A stretch of 64,000 nucleotides of DNA from NCBI RefSeq assembly GCF_026000775.1, contig NZ_AP026830.1:1759056-1823055 (forward strand), read 5' to 3'. The position numbers and the translations under genes are program-made. Below are positions 7,863-16,687 of this stretch, one piece after another. The notes beneath the pieces are model-generated. The model was not told the DNA's origin, made no database searches, and saw nothing but the letters and a program-made list of their open reading frames with translations. Position 1 is the stretch's first letter, and the number at the start of each line of letters is the position of its first letter. This DNA comes from Vulcanisaeta souniana JCM 11219. Its GTDB lineage: Archaea; Thermoproteota; Thermoprotei; Thermoproteales; Thermocladiaceae.

Positions 7863-8886
7863 GACCATCACCCACTTCCCGTGGCTTGTTAATAATGTTT
7901 AAGTATATTATTAAATTGGTTATTGTTAGTACTGAGGCGAAGATTACGATTATCGCGTGCTCTATGAATGCGGTGGTTACGTAGATAAGTGAAGCAACAG
8001 CAACTAGGTAATACATGGGTATCTTATTCATTATACCACTTATTACCAAGGCAATTATCGAGTACGTGTATATTCCCATAAACACAGCAATCAACGGCAT
8101 TGAGGATGGAGGAGACAGTATTCCCAGGCCCATGGCGAATACCATTGACATTATGTGAGACATGAAGCCATTGTACATAGTAAGCGTGTAAAGAGGATAC
8201 GCCATTGATACGCTGAGCACGGCCGCAGCCACATAACCTAAAATCAACCTTGCATTAACTTTACCCTCAATAATTAATGCATATGTACTGTATATGAGGA
8301 GCGCTATACTGCCAATACCCGCCAGGTAGAGCATTGGGTAGACAAAGTATGGACTTAAATCACCTAGAGGTAATGCGAAATACTCAGTTAGTACGTTGGC
8401 AATATATAGTATTAAGGATGCTAATTGAAGAAGAATTAGCGGTATTAATGGTAGTGACTTAATCCTTAATTCATAGATCAGGGTTATTAATGATAATACC
8501 GTTAGCGCAACATAAATAAGACTACCTATTACCCACGGAATACTCATATAATACATTGGGTAGAGAATACTGAGCAGCGTGCCTCCCCATAGCATTAGCA
8601 CTGTGATTATGAAGTAAACCCCACTGAGCGGCGCCTTGATGAGGTATAGCATGAATGGTATAACGATTTCAAGGCCAAATACTGAGAATGTACCGATAAG
8701 TTCCAGGTCAACCATATTAATGCCAGTACTTGGCATGAATGGCGCTACGTAGAATAAGAATTCCCTAAATATGAAATAGAGGAGAAATAACACCGAGAAT
8801 AATACCATTAATATTGTTTGATCTCTGCTAAGTAATCCATGAGTATAACTGTAATTTTTACCCTTGTTAATAATATTAATATCCAT
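7846..8886 (-). CDS. cbsB: CbsB-like multi-spanning membrane protein (cytochrome b558/566 subunit B)
   Basis: A 346-residue membrane protein with about nine hydrophobic helices and short loops, and no soluble domain. It is encoded directly after (10 bp) the CbsA-like haem protein and next to divergent soxL and soxN genes, which is the gene content of the Sulfolobus cbsAB-soxLN cluster. The identification as the membrane anchor and electron-transfer partner of CbsA rests on this context and on size and topology, since CbsB proteins have few motifs. No conserved His pair for haem is obvious. It is likely an integral subunit of a b-type cytochrome complex on the outer face of the membrane. Confidence 0.65.
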   Translation of the reverse strand: MDINIINKGKNYSYTHGLLSRDQTILMVLFSVLFLLYFIFREFLFYVAPFMPSTGINMVDLELIGTFSVFGLEIVIPFMLYLIKAPLSGVYFIITVLMLWGGTLLSILYPMYYMSIPWVIGSLIYVALTVLSLITLIYELRIKSLPLIPLILLQLASLILYIANVLTEYFALPLGDLSPYFVYPMLYLAGIGSIALLIYSTYALIIEGKVNARLILGYVAAAVLSVSMAYPLYTLTMYNGFMSHIMSMVFAMGLGILSPPSSMPLIAVFMGIYTYSIIALVISGIMNKIPMYYLVAVASLIYVTTAFIEHAIIVIFASVLTITNLIIYLNIINKPREVGDGHAGVS

Positions 8887-8895
8887 TTGATTTAA

Positions 8896-10239
8896 TCACC
8901 CTCTCCTCCTTATTGAGTAATATACGAGACCTACGGCCACTATGGCAACCATTATCCCTATTATAGCTACAGTCAAAACGGCCGTGGGTATTACCGATGC
9001 GGCATGCGATGGTGGTGACGAGGTTGATATGGTCAGTGGTATAAAGCTTGGTGATATTGACTTATCCCAGGAGGTCTCACCGGCCTTACCAAACCAAATT
9101 GCAAAGGCTACATCATATGTCTGGCCCGGCATCAGGTTCACAGTGTCAGGCATTGGCGCTGATAGTCGTCCAACAAACTCCACCATCCAATACCCGTTCT
9201 CATAAACAGCGCCAGTATATTCGCTGAAATACCCGGGCTCAGGGCCGGTGGCATTTGGATACCAAATACCCCCATCACCTACGTCATAAAGCCCCGTCTG
9301 ATTATCAAATAGGTTTATGAAGAAGCCATGCGGATTCGATGCGAACTGCTGCGCGGCTGCCGGATCGATGCCATTCTCTACATCCCACGTTACGTTAGTA
9401 AAATAGTTGAAGTTATCACCCTGTGGATCAGTGGCCCCAGAAATCCACTCCCAAATATTGGCTGCGCCGGAACTCAGTGAACCACCCGTGTATTCCACTA
9501 CATTGGTTCCTAAATAAGCCTGTGCGAGTTGACCGAGTTCACCAGGTATTTGATAGCTTGGGTGCCCGGCACCTATGTTCATGCAATCACTTGGGTTTTG
9601 CTGTGAACCCATGTACCACATTATCGCCGCCCTATCGGGGTAATAATGACCACTTGTTACGTTCACGTAGTATCCGTAGAAGTAGACGCCATAATGGGGA
9701 GCTAAGTAGGCAAGTACATACTCCATAGGCCTTGGAGAACCCTTAATCACTGCGTAACTTGCATTAATTACGAAGTACTTCTTATGGAACGTACTGGTTA
9801 ATAACTTTAAGAATGTCATGTTAAGGGGCCCATTTGGATTATAAACAAGGGGCCAGTGGCCAGGACCAGCAATTGAGGCAGGACCAGCATAGCTTGGTCC
9901 ATATGGATCTGGCCATTCTAGTAGGATGAATATGTCTGTACCGTTCCACGCAGCCTTAACTAATACGTAAGGTACCAGTCCCGATGTTGGTACGTTGTAG
10001 CTAATTGGCAGCATCTGAGTTGAGAGGTTGGGTACAAGAGATACGTTATACGCAGGTATTTCCTTCCAGAAGCTCTCGGTGCCTGGTGCAGCTAAGTTGG
10101 CGCTGCCAACAACTTTATATGCCACGATGCCGGATGGAGCCTGCGCAAGCGGTATTGGGTATACCATGGCCAGCACACCCACTATTATGACCAGAACTAT
10201 CGCGAGTATTGTGGTCAGTCTTAGCCCAATCCTCATCAT
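8896..10239 (-). CDS. cbsA: CbsA-like exported mono-haem b cytochrome (cytochrome b558/566 subunit A)
   Basis: A 447-residue exported protein: N-terminal signal helix (residues 8-32), a large extracytoplasmic domain of the ethylbenzene-dehydrogenase haem-binding type, and a C-terminal membrane helix ending in RRR. Family hallmarks include 'DRAAIMWYMG' (candidate Met haem ligand) and the C-terminal 'VAFAIWFGKAGETSWDKS'. Many N-x-S/T sequons fit the heavily glycosylated Sulfolobus CbsA. The start is ATG 10239 or 10236, about 26 bp after a TTAAATA box near 10260, so probably leaderless. It heads the minus-strand operon CbsA-CbsB-small protein, divergent from soxL/soxN. Confidence 0.8.
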   Translation of the reverse strand: MMRIGLRLTTILAIVLVIIVGVLAMVYPIPLAQAPSGIVAYKVVGSANLAAPGTESFWKEIPAYNVSLVPNLSTQMLPISYNVPTSGLVPYVLVKAAWNGTDIFILLEWPDPYGPSYAGPASIAGPGHWPLVYNPNGPLNMTFLKLLTSTFHKKYFVINASYAVIKGSPRPMEYVLAYLAPHYGVYFYGYYVNVTSGHYYPDRAAIMWYMGSQQNPSDCMNIGAGHPSYQIPGELGQLAQAYLGTNVVEYTGGSLSSGAANIWEWISGATDPQGDNFNYFTNVTWDVENGIDPAAAQQFASNPHGFFINLFDNQTGLYDVGDGGIWYPNATGPEPGYFSEYTGAVYENGYWMVEFVGRLSAPMPDTVNLMPGQTYDVAFAIWFGKAGETSWDKSISPSFIPLTISTSSPPSHAASVIPTAVLTVAIIGIMVAIVAVGLVYYSIRRRG

Positions 10240-10249
10240 GAGTTAGGGC

Positions 10250-10337
10250 TAATCCCAGTATTTAAGTCTTATCATATTTTGATATAGGAATAAAAATAGG
10301 TATTAATTAGATATAAATTGGTATAAAATTGGGATTA
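10250..10337. promoter_or_regulatory. Divergent promoter of cbsA and soxL with mirrored TAATCCCA/TGGGATTA
   Basis: An AT-rich divergent promoter. TAATCCCA (10250-10257) and its reverse complement TGGGATTA (10330-10337) bracket the region. The left copy lies between the cbsA TATA box and start codon; the right copy lies just upstream of the soxL TATA box (CTTATAAG, 10353-10360), which is about 26 bp before the soxL ATG at 10381. The matched arms could bind one regulator controlling both sides. Confidence 0.45.
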
Positions 10338-10380
10338 AAGCATTTAAGTAAAACTTATAAGCAAGTAATGAATAACGTTA

Positions 10381-11160
10381 ATGATGAGCGAGGGGAATAG
10401 TGGTTTGTCTATGGGTAGAAGAGATTTCCTTAGGGCTGTATTGTTCGTTTCTGGTGCCGCCGTTGTCCTTGGAATGCTTAGGGGACTTGAGTACCTCATT
10501 CCGCCATCAATAGGCATTAGCTCATTTCCAAGGTTATTGCTCGTTGATGAGAATGGTAACCCAATAAAGGCGAGCCAGTTACCTGTTAATGCCCAACCAA
10601 CAATAGCCCTATTCCCATACCCACTCAACAATGAGCCAAACTTCCTATTAAACCTCGGTGATGATAATAATCAACCGGTTGAGATACCGCCAACCACAGT
10701 GATCATTCCACAGAATGGAGTTAAGTATGAATTCCCTGGCGGCGTCGGTCCTAGCAAGTCCATAGTTGCCTTCAGCGCTATCTGCCAGCACCTGGGCTGC
10801 ACATTCCCCGAGATGACATTCTACCCACCTGGGTATAAAGCAATCACAGCATTGGGGCCCAAGGATAAGGTACTTCACTGTTCATGCCATGGTTCTACCT
10901 ATGATCCTTATTTGGGTGGCGCTGTGGTTACCAGCCCCACGGTTAGGCCATTGCCCGCCGCCGTCCTGGAGTGGGACCCGAGTACAGACCAACTATATGC
11001 CATCAAGATGATGGGGCCGGTGATCTACGGACACCCAGGGTACGATAACCCAACGCAAAACACGGTCAACAATCCATTGGGTGATTTACAAGGTGGATCG
11101 CCAATAAGTGGTACCACAACAACCATTACAACACATACCAACCCAGCTATATCGGGGTGA
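10381..11160 (+). CDS. soxL: Rieske iron-sulfur protein SoxL
   Basis: A 259-residue Rieske 2Fe-2S subunit of a bc1-like complex. Both cluster boxes are present: CQHLGC (residues 135-140; C135 and H137 as ligands, C140 for the disulfide) and CSCHGS (167-172; C167 and H170 as ligands, C169 for the disulfide). The N-terminus has 'GRRDFLRA' before a hydrophobic helix, a twin-arginine signal-anchor, so the domain folds inside and is exported. A Thr/Pro-rich C-terminal tail follows. TATA box CTTATAAG at 10353-10360 makes it leaderless from ATG 10381 or 10384. Its stop overlaps the start region of soxN. Confidence 0.93.
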   Translation: MMSEGNSGLSMGRRDFLRAVLFVSGAAVVLGMLRGLEYLIPPSIGISSFPRLLLVDENGNPIKASQLPVNAQPTIALFPYPLNNEPNFLLNLGDDNNQPVEIPPTTVIIPQNGVKYEFPGGVGPSKSIVAFSAICQHLGCTFPEMTFYPPGYKAITALGPKDKVLHCSCHGSTYDPYLGGAVVTSPTVRPLPAAVLEWDPSTDQLYAIKMMGPVIYGHPGYDNPTQNTVNNPLGDLQGGSPISGTTTTITTHTNPAISG

Positions 11161-11165
11161 TGCAC

Positions 11166-12596
11166 ATGGGTAATAAGAGAGACCTCACTGACTGGTTTGC
11201 CGAACTTCTTCACCTTAAGGATGTACCGTTTATGGGCGTGCCCAGTTACATGTTTAGTATTGAGTATTGGCTTGGCGGGATAGCCGCCAGCGCGCTCGCT
11301 TGGCAAGTATTAACTGGGTTACTGCTTTTATTTTATTACGAACCAAGTAATGCCTATGATTCGACAATGTCCATACTACATAACGTGTCATTCGGCTCAA
11401 TAATATTGTCATCGCACCTATACGGCGCGTACATCATGATATTTGCCGTATACATGCATGGACTCTATGTAATGCTTAAAGGTGGTTATAAGAAACCCAG
11501 GGGATTTCAATGGATCCTTGGTGTGCTGCTATTCGTATTAACGCTTGGTGTATCATTCATTGGGTATTCATTAACTGGGGATGTATTGGCAGCTGACGCT
11601 GTGGATGTGGGTAGGGGGTTATTAACGGCATTGGGTATGCAATCATTAATACCCATTGCCTTCGGTAACGGCACGGAACTCGACCTCTTCTCAAGGCTTC
11701 TTGCATGGCACATCACGATTGCAGCCGCAATAATACTTCTATTCCTACTACATTTCTACCTGGCCGAAGAGAATGGATTAATGCCCAGACTTAAGGATTC
11801 TGGATATAAGGTTCCAGCCATGATCAACAAGAATAGCAAGGACTTACCACCCTGGTGGCCCAGGAACTTCATCTACATGGCTGCTCTCGTACTCATGATC
11901 TGGGGCATAATAATACTAATACCATCAATACTGGCGCTACCTAGCATTTATCCAAGCATACCAATACTCTTCTCTCCATACCCCGGGCCCTCACCAACGA
12001 GTCCACAGGCAGCCGCAGTGCCTGCTTACCCACCCTGGTTCTTCCTATTCATTTATAAAATGCTTGACATGCCCTTTGGGCTTAAGATAGATGAGGTCCT
12101 ATCAATGATAGCGCCATTAATAATACTACTAATAATACCCGCACTTGATAGAAACGAAAAATTGCATCCGCTCGATAGGCCAGGCATTCTAGCATTGGCG
12201 TTAATTGGCTTGATTTGGCTCATTGAATTGAGCGTATGGAGCGCAATACAGCCTGGCGTGCCCGTTAATCCTTCATGGGCTGCGCTCGTTATGCTACCGC
12301 CATTGATAATAGTAATAACCGGTATATATGCAACTCATAGATCCTGGGTAAGGATTAGGGGTAATGCGTTTAACGGGGGTAAGGCCGGCAATAACAAATC
12401 TAGTTCATGGATATTGAGTAAATCAACAGCGTCGATCATTGGTTATGTAACGGCCATATTAGCGATAATAATCATTGCTCTATCACTGATCCTAAGCCCA
12501 ATAAATGATGGGCCATTCATAGGTGTTTCATGGGGCGCGGCACTGCTGTTGCTGTCTGCATCGATATTTAATTACTTCTATGTAAATTACGTTTAG
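11166..12596 (+). CDS. soxN: Cytochrome b subunit SoxN
   Basis: The cytochrome b (quinol-oxidising) subunit partnering the Rieske protein. Two haem-binding His pairs are spaced 14 residues apart: 'SSHLYGAY...YMHGL' in one helix and 'LAWHITIA...LLHFYL' in the other, as in b6/bc1-type cytochromes. A PPWFF motif replaces the Qo-site PEWY. About ten membrane helices. I choose ATG 11166 with GGGGTGAT about 6 bp upstream; GTG 11157 and ATG 11160 are in frame and overlap the soxL stop. Together with CbsA/CbsB this forms a respiratory segment passing electrons from quinol to an external b-type cytochrome, by analogy with Sulfolobus. Confidence 0.9.
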   Translation: MGNKRDLTDWFAELLHLKDVPFMGVPSYMFSIEYWLGGIAASALAWQVLTGLLLLFYYEPSNAYDSTMSILHNVSFGSIILSSHLYGAYIMIFAVYMHGLYVMLKGGYKKPRGFQWILGVLLFVLTLGVSFIGYSLTGDVLAADAVDVGRGLLTALGMQSLIPIAFGNGTELDLFSRLLAWHITIAAAIILLFLLHFYLAEENGLMPRLKDSGYKVPAMINKNSKDLPPWWPRNFIYMAALVLMIWGIIILIPSILALPSIYPSIPILFSPYPGPSPTSPQAAAVPAYPPWFFLFIYKMLDMPFGLKIDEVLSMIAPLIILLIIPALDRNEKLHPLDRPGILALALIGLIWLIELSVWSAIQPGVPVNPSWAALVMLPPLIIVITGIYATHRSWVRIRGNAFNGGKAGNNKSSSWILSKSTASIIGYVTAILAIIIIALSLILSPINDGPFIGVSWGAALLLLSASIFNYFYVNYV

Positions 12597-12639
12597 CCAA
12601 TCAAGATAGTCATTATTTAATTCCTCATGATTAAAATAA

Positions 12640-13413
12640 CTAAGTACCTCTATACCTAGAGATGCATTTTAATTTGGCATTCTTTACAGCCTTTAATAAT
12701 TCATCGCGTCTACCTTGGTCCATCAACACGGATGATAGCGCATCTAGATACAGCGAGTCAATGGCGTTGATGCTTGTCCTAACCCAATCAACCAACTGAT
12801 GCCTTATGAGTGGTGGTATTTTCAAGCCTTTAATGATCGTTTTGGCATCACCAAAAAGGTTCTCCCTATTAACCACATGAACAATCCCATAATTAACAGC
12901 CTCGGCGATTGCCAGTGGTGATCCCGTGAGAACACCTATCGCCTTATACCTGGGTAATTTCTTAAGAACAATCCTGGCTCCAAGGGGCATTGGTATACCA
13001 ACTATGCCCTCTGGGTAACACATATACACGTCAGGCGGTGCAATCACTAAGTCACTCACCAGGGCTAGCTCCATCCCTAAACCCAGTGCCGACCCATTGA
13101 GTATGGTTATCACGGGTTTATCCATCACGGACATAACCGAGATAAGTGCCTTGATGCCCCTTATCAACTCCTTGATTGATGCATAGTTAGGCACTATTGA
13201 ATCCCAGGGTACACCAACGGTGAGGAATGAACCACCAGTCCCCGTTATAACTACCCAATTAATTCCATTATCATTATTGGCCATCGTCAATGCCATAGTT
13301 AATTGCGCCAGTACATCGAGATCAATAGCGTTCTCAGGACCGTTATTAACAGCAATAACTCCAACACCCTCTTCATTCCAGAACATTATCTTATTGAATT
13401 GAACAGATGACAT
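12640..13413 (-). CDS. Enoyl-CoA hydratase/isomerase family protein
   Basis: A 257-residue crotonase-fold protein. The typical oxyanion-hole segments are visible: 'VVITGTGGSFLTVGV' corresponds to the usual 'LTGAGxAFSAGxD' block but has lost the usual Asp, and 'ILNGSALGLGMELALVSDLVIA' matches 'xxGxAxGGGxELALxCDxxIA' (Leu in place of the second Gly). The later 'YPEGIVGIPMPLGA' fits the 'PExxxGxxPxxG' block that carries one catalytic Glu. Substitutions in the first box mean the exact reaction (hydratase, isomerase or other) is uncertain. It is convergent with soxN and downstream of the aldo/keto reductase on the same strand. Confidence 0.8.
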   Translation of the reverse strand: MSSVQFNKIMFWNEEGVGVIAVNNGPENAIDLDVLAQLTMALTMANNDNGINWVVITGTGGSFLTVGVPWDSIVPNYASIKELIRGIKALISVMSVMDKPVITILNGSALGLGMELALVSDLVIAPPDVYMCYPEGIVGIPMPLGARIVLKKLPRYKAIGVLTGSPLAIAEAVNYGIVHVVNRENLFGDAKTIIKGLKIPPLIRHQLVDWVRTSINAIDSLYLDALSSVLMDQGRRDELLKAVKNAKLKCISRYRGT

Positions 13414-13467
13414 CTAGCACTTCGTGATTAAGACGCGCTTTAAAATAATAACGCTTTAACGAACAAC

Positions 13468-14307
13468 TCAAGAAATAATGCCCTCAAGGTACTTAATTTC
13501 CTCCTCAGTTAGCCTCCAACCAGCAACGCCTAGATTCTCCCCAACATGGTCAGGATTCGAGGCCCTAGGTATTGGAAATACATGCTCATGCTTACTAATT
13601 ATCCAATTAAGCACTATTTGGGCCACGGTCTTTGGTCCATGGTTCCTACTTATCGTTTCCAGGGCATTCCTTGGAAACCTACTGATTAGTTTACCATGAC
13701 CAAGTGGGTAATATGCTATCACTGCCATGCCGTTTTTCCTTGTGTATGGTATTATGTCATTTTCAATTCTCCTATCTACCAGGCTATAGGGCATTTGGAT
13801 AGAGGCAATCTCGTACTTCTTCAGGGCATTCTGGGCTTCAATGACTTGGCCAAGGTTGAAGTTGCTAAGTCCTATGAACCTTATTAAGCCATTATCGACT
13901 AGGCATTCCATGGCCCTCATGGTCTCCGTGATTGGGACCCTCCTATTCGGAAAATGTATTTGGTATAGGTCTATGTACTTAACACCGAGCCTTTTAAGGC
14001 TCTTCTTCGCAGCTTTAATGACTGCGTTGTACCTGAGGTGTGTTGGCCAGACCTTAGTGGCTATGAACAGCTCCTCCCTGTCAAAACCCCTAATAGCTTC
14101 ACCAACCAGTGGTTCTGACCCGTATATCTCCGCCGTATCTATGAAATTAATGCCTCCCTCCATACCAACTCTTAAGGCCTTGAGCCTTCTCTCGTAGTTG
14201 GGCCTTATACCGAGCCTTGATAATACTATCCAGCCCGGGTCGTAATACGTGCCCATGCCTATTATGGACGCCTTAACACCAGTCTTGCCAAATACCCTAT
14301 ACTCCAC
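13468..14307 (-). CDS. Aldo/keto reductase
   Basis: A 279-residue NADPH-dependent oxidoreductase of the aldo/keto reductase superfamily. The (beta/alpha)8 barrel shows the catalytic tetrad context: 'INFIDTAEIYGSE' (Asp and Tyr), 'ELFIATKVW' (Lys) and 'IDLYQIHFPN' (His). The cofactor segment near the C-terminus reads 'VFPIPRASNPDHVGEN'. Length is somewhat short for the family but no core element is missing. It starts at ATG 14307 and is followed after 54 bp by the enoyl-CoA hydratase-family gene on the same strand. The substrate is unknown. Confidence 0.88.
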   Translation of the reverse strand: MEYRVFGKTGVKASIIGMGTYYDPGWIVLSRLGIRPNYERRLKALRVGMEGGINFIDTAEIYGSEPLVGEAIRGFDREELFIATKVWPTHLRYNAVIKAAKKSLKRLGVKYIDLYQIHFPNRRVPITETMRAMECLVDNGLIRFIGLSNFNLGQVIEAQNALKKYEIASIQMPYSLVDRRIENDIIPYTRKNGMAVIAYYPLGHGKLISRFPRNALETISRNHGPKTVAQIVLNWIISKHEHVFPIPRASNPDHVGENLGVAGWRLTEEEIKYLEGIIS

Positions 14308-14430
14308 GTATTGGCATTACCAACATCCCATTATTAACTTATCCCGGTTAATTTCAAGGATCGTAAGGATTAACAATTTATGAATAGGGGCAGGTGCTTT
14401 ATATCCTAACTATGCTTAACGTAATGAGCC

Positions 14431-16098
14431 ATGTCATTTAATAAATTGTTTGAGCAGATTACAGTGGGTGGTGTCGAATTAAGTAATAGGATTGCCATGT
14501 CGCCAATGGCCACCAACTTGGCAACACCCGAGGGTTACCCAACGGAGGAGTTAGTAATGTATTACGTTAGGAGGGCCTCCGCCGGCTTAATAATAACTGA
14601 GTATACCTACGTAAATAGGGTTGATGCCAGGGGTACGCCGAACCAACTCGGCCTATATAGCGATGACCTAATACCCAAGTTTGCAAGGCTAACGGAGGCT
14701 ATTCATAACGCTGGTACCAAAGTATTCGTTCAGTTGGTTCATGTTGGTAGGAAGACCAGGAGGGACTTAATATGGAGCAATACGCCGATAGCCCCCTCTA
14801 ACGTGCCATTGCTTGACCCGGTTAGGGAGATGAGCGAGGATGACATTAATAGGGTCATTAATGATTTTGTTAAGGCGGCCATTAGGGCTGAAAGGAGCGG
14901 TTTTGATGGTATTGAGCTTCATGGAGCGCACGGATACTTAATAGCCCAGTTCCTATCGCCTGCCGTAAATAAGAGGAATGATAGGTATAGGGATGGCGTT
15001 GTATTCCTTGAGGAGCTAATTAAAGAGGTTAGGAACGCTGTATCCATACCCATTGGCCTGAGGATATCAGTTACTGAGTTCGACGGGGAGGGCTTGACAC
15101 CAGAGGTGGTTGCCAGGATCATTAGGAGGGTTGAGGGATTACTTGATTACGTTCATCTATCGGCTGGTAGGGATGGGCCATTGGGAAGTTCAATGCCATT
15201 CTACTACAAGAGACCGAGCTTTATTGATGAGGCTAGGGTTGTTAGGGCGGTGACCAAGTTACCGCTGTTCCTAGTTGGTTCTATATCTACACCCAAGGAT
15301 GCCGAGAGGGTTCTTGAGGTTGCCGATGTGGTTGTCCTCGGTAGGCAACTACTTGCTGATCCTGACTGGCCTATTAAGGTCAGGCTTAGCATGCCGATTA
15401 GGCCATGTATTAGGTGTAATCAATCATGTAGGTTATTAGCCACTAGGGAGGTTAGGTGTGATGTTAATCCAGAGCTAGGTTGGGAATTACTTCCCCTACC
15501 ATTCAATGGGTCTGGTGAAGTTATCGTTGTTGGTGGTGGATTAATGGGTATGGAGACAGCCCGTGTATTGGCTCTACGGGGCTTTGATGTTAGGCTTTAC
15601 GAAAAGTCTGATAGGCTTGGTGGACAACTTAATGAGATCAGGGATCCGTATAAGAGGGCTGAGCTCATGAGGCTCATGGACTATTACGAGAGGGAGTTGA
15701 AGAGGTTGGGCGTTAAGGTTTATCTTGATATGGAGTTTAAGGATGATGGAGATAACGTTATTTATGCCGTGCCTAAGGAACGCCAGCCAGAGTTTAGGGA
15801 TTATAGGGGTTTGAGGATACTCCTTGATTCTAATCTATATGCTTATCAGGATTACGTATTTGAGTGGGCTAGGTATAATGAGGTTTACGTCACTGAAAAC
15901 GTGTTCAGGGATCTCGATAGGGCAAGGGCTTACCTATTGATGGAGAGGTATAGGGAGTTGGGTGTTGAGTTTGTTGGGTCGCAGAATTCAGTAAAGGCTG
16001 ACGTGGTCATAAACGGTGTCTACAGGAATCAACCATCAATAGGAAAGACCATAGCAAGTGGTTACTGGCTTGGAAGAACCTACGGTCGGGTTAATTAG
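14431..16098 (+). CDS. Old Yellow Enzyme-type NADH:flavin oxidoreductase with short C-terminal domain
   Basis: A 555-residue flavoprotein. Residues 1-340 form the FMN barrel of the 2,4-dienoyl-CoA reductase / Old Yellow Enzyme family ('[20 protein letters not shown]', '[16 protein letters not shown]'). A 4Fe-4S Cys cluster follows, '[11 protein letters not shown]' and a later Cys, then a Rossmann FAD motif '[21 protein letters not shown]'. Full-length relatives have about 640-670 residues with a second nucleotide-binding domain; here the C-terminal part is shorter and poorly matching, suggesting loss of one Rossmann unit. The first domain retains all expected active-site blocks. The start fits a promoter just upstream; it is divergent from the aldo/keto reductase. 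Confidence 0.85.
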   Translation: MSFNKLFEQITVGGVELSNRIAMSPMATNLATPEGYPTEELVMYYVRRASAGLIITEYTYVNRVDARGTPNQLGLYSDDLIPKFARLTEAIHNAGTKVFVQLVHVGRKTRRDLIWSNTPIAPSNVPLLDPVREMSEDDINRVINDFVKAAIRAERSGFDGIELHGAHGYLIAQFLSPAVNKRNDRYRDGVVFLEELIKEVRNAVSIPIGLRISVTEFDGEGLTPEVVARIIRRVEGLLDYVHLSAGRDGPLGSSMPFYYKRPSFIDEARVVRAVTKLPLFLVGSISTPKDAERVLEVADVVVLGRQLLADPDWPIKVRLSMPIRPCIRCNQSCRLLATREVRCDVNPELGWELLPLPFNGSGEVIVVGGGLMGMETARVLALRGFDVRLYEKSDRLGGQLNEIRDPYKRAELMRLMDYYERELKRLGVKVYLDMEFKDDGDNVIYAVPKERQPEFRDYRGLRILLDSNLYAYQDYVFEWARYNEVYVTENVFRDLDRARAYLLMERYRELGVEFVGSQNSVKADVVINGVYRNQPSIGKTIASGYWLGRTYGRVN

Positions 16099-16285
16099 AT
16101 AATATCGGGTTATTAATTAACCTGTGGGCGTAAAATGTGCAAGTGGAATCAGATACCCCAGGAATCCTCATCCTTCAGTCGGCATGTCACTCTTCATCAA
16201 TTAACCCATCAACTTCATTACTTTAAATACCTAACTTAAACGCCACTCGATGGATTTATAAACAAGTGGCACTAACTTGGTCAAC

Positions 16286-16687
16286 GTGAGCGTCAGTAGT
16301 AGGGACTTAGTCGCCAAAAAGATGGCTCAATTAATTAGGACCGGAGCGACTCTGACGAATTATACATGCCCAGTTTGCGGTACTCCGTTGCTTAAGTTGA
16401 AGACAGGTGAGTATTACTGCGCTAATTGTGATAGGCCCGTAGTCATTGTTAGGTCTGATGCCGAGGAGAAGGAGGTCATGATTAGGTATGGCCTTATGGA
16501 CATTAGGGACACACTCTATGAGAGGCTTATGATGATTAATAATGAGCTCAAGGAGGCCAAGGACATTGATAGAATAAATGAACTGGTTAAGTCAATGGTA
16601 CTTATCCTGGAGGCTTACGATAAGATAACACAGATAATAAGCCAAGGATCACCAAAGACCGAGGCAACTAAGATCGAGAGGAAATAG
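16286..16687 (+). CDS. UPF0148 / autoantigen p27-type zinc-ribbon protein
   Basis: A small archaeal protein (133 residues from GTG 16286) of the UPF0148 family, related to the Sjogren syndrome/scleroderma autoantigen 1. It has an N-terminal helix 'KKMAQLIRTGATL' and a four-Cys zinc ribbon: 'YTCPVCGTPLLKL' and 'YYCANCDRPV'. The C-terminus is a long charged helix. TTTATAAAC at 16255-16263 lies 26 bp before GTG 16286, so a leaderless message from there is likely; TTG 16277 is in frame but too close to the box. Its 3' end overlaps the convergent pelota gene by 20 bp. Confidence 0.8.
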   Translation: MSVSSRDLVAKKMAQLIRTGATLTNYTCPVCGTPLLKLKTGEYYCANCDRPVVIVRSDAEEKEVMIRYGLMDIRDTLYERLMMINNELKEAKDIDRINELVKSMVLILEAYDKITQIISQGSPKTEATKIERK

